Shown here: one piece after another, positions 63,563 through 64,000 of the stretch
How positions within the stretch are numbered: the first letter of the stretch is position 1
Layout of the letters: each line of letters starts with the position of its first letter
Origin: an uncultured Nioella sp.
GTDB lineage: Bacteria > Pseudomonadota > Alphaproteobacteria > Rhodobacterales > Rhodobacteraceae
Assembly (NCBI GenBank): GCA_947495575.1
Contig: CANLZL010000003.1
Coordinates: 310,001 to 374,000, forward strand
Reading direction: 5' to 3'
DNA: 64,000 nt
Made by a program: the position numbers and the translations under genes
Notes under the pieces: generated by a model
Database searches by the model: none
What the model saw: the letters and a program-made list of their open reading frames with translations, nothing else
Told to the model about the DNA's origin: nothing

Positions 63563-64000
63563 CGTCTTGTTAACGACCCCCGCCTCGCCCCACAGACCCA
63601 CAAGGGTCACGCCACCCGCGCCGCAATCCTGTCTGCCGCCAGGACGCTTTATGCGTTCGAGGGGCCAACGGCGGTCACAATGTCCCGCATCTGTCGGCGC
63701 GCGAAAATGCAGCGCCCGGCGGTCTATCGCTACTTCCCGGATGCCAGGGCGGTTTTGGCCGAAGTGGAGGAGGCAGCTATCCGCAAAATTGGCGCGCTGA
63801 CCGTGGATCGCCGGTATGAGCCCGGCCCGCGACGCTTAAAACGGTTCGTATCGGATATGTGTCATCGATGCTTTTCCGAGCGAGAAACGGCCCGGTTGAT
63901 CACCATGCTGTGGCGAGAACGGCAAGAGGTCCGCCACTTGTTAGACGGGCCAATTCGCGCCGACCTGCGGGCAATGGGCCGAGAGAGTGCCAATCTGGAC
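63557..64000 (+). CDS. TetR family transcriptional regulator (partial, runs off the window)
   Basis: The frame is open from ATG 63557 to the last base (148 codons, no stop), so the 3' end is missing. The DNA-binding domain is at residues 15-70: 'HATRAAILSAARTLYAFEGP', then helix-turn-helix 'TMSRICRRAKMQRPAVYRYF' in the TetR pattern (x-x-V-Y-x-Y-F). The rest is a ligand-binding region. An in-frame ATG at 63548 is an alternative start; the operators overlap both. Possible targets are its own gene and divergent ilvD. Confidence 0.82.
   Translation, partial: MSRLVNDPRLAPQTHKGHATRAAILSAARTLYAFEGPTAVTMSRICRRAKMQRPAVYRYFPDARAVLAEVEEAAIRKIGALTVDRRYEPGPRRLKRFVSDMCHRCFSERETARLITMLWRERQEVRHLLDGPIRADLRAMGRESANLD

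Noticed and set aside
63567-63800. A 77-codon plus-strand frame at the right end
   Set aside because: It is out of frame with the clear TetR helix-turn-helix coding sequence starting at 63557, which stays open to the window edge.
1-64000. tRNA, rRNA, insertion sequence, integrase or prophage genes
   Set aside because: None of the usual cloverleaf sequences, transposase motifs or phage gene orders was seen on either strand by eye; a tRNAscan or IS search would settle this.

Overview
The window is about 64 kb of compact, GC-rich chromosomal DNA from an alphaproteobacterium, most probably a marine Rhodobacterales/Roseobacter-group member. The pointers are a petP-petR regulator pair, a DUF2794 gene, an alphaproteobacterial LexA box (GTTC-N7-GTTC) in front of imuB, a Hint-domain protein of a type common in Rhodobacteraceae, RTX calcium-binding proteins, and many ATGA/GTGA/TTGA stop-start overlaps. 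I see no rRNA, tRNA, CRISPR array, insertion sequence or prophage. Most genes are core metabolism, and no stretch longer than about 300 bp lacks a gene.

Layout. 0-4.8 kb: a SulP transporter and universal stress protein, a stand-alone SOS-controlled imuB and a MOSC protein, with two copies of an 82-bp hairpin repeat in the two convergent gaps. 4.8-10.6 kb (minus): lytic transglycosylase, RNase R, a methyltransferase and dapE. 10.8-16.5 kb: a degenerate Hint protein, a Crp-type regulator with a DUF2892 protein, a secreted HExxH protein coupled to dapD, and a LOG-family hydrolase. 16.6-24.4 kb: a phytase-like/mepA/MFS operon, a thioesterase, YggT, msrA, a sulfotransferase-like gene, argG and a membrane protein. 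24.4-37.2 kb: ilvA, an Hpt protein facing a response regulator-PP2C fusion, then a long plus-strand run (hslO, nudix, cca, lysE, two ABC half-transporters, VOC, RNA methyltransferase, GNAT).

37.2-42.5 kb (minus) is a petP-petR-deacetylase and xseB-ispA-dxs run. 42.7-46.9 kb holds ilvE, a strongly structured intergenic element, DUF2794, an NlpC/P60 and M17 peptidase pair and a conserved hypothetical. 47.0-52.2 kb has two notable cassettes: carbonic anhydrase, SbtA and SbtB (bicarbonate uptake), then a tightly overlapping phospholipid-type operon (acyltransferase, CdsA/YnbB-like, small membrane protein, YnbA-like transferase with Asn in place of two motif Asp residues). 52.2-60.5 kb contains a MuiA-like protein, asd, and two paralogous RTX proteins flanking a DEAD-box helicase with a TTG start. 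60.5-64 kb carries a D-amino-acid-transaminase-like gene, ilvD, and a TetR-type regulator that runs off the end and is preceded by two copies of a palindromic operator.

Themes that link genes: lysine/DAP synthesis (asd, dapD, dapE) and peptidoglycan turnover (mepA, lytic transglycosylase, NlpC/P60); branched-chain amino acids (ilvA, ilvE, ilvD); isoprenoid precursors (dxs, ispA); inorganic carbon handling (SbtA, SbtB, carbonic anhydrase, possibly SulP). The strongest candidates for undescribed biology are the YnbA/YnbB-like lipid operon, the Sbt/carbonic anhydrase cassette in a probable heterotroph, the structured element at 43648-43733, the orphan SOS-driven imuB and the duplicated convergent-gap hairpin. 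All functional calls come from reading motifs without database searches.
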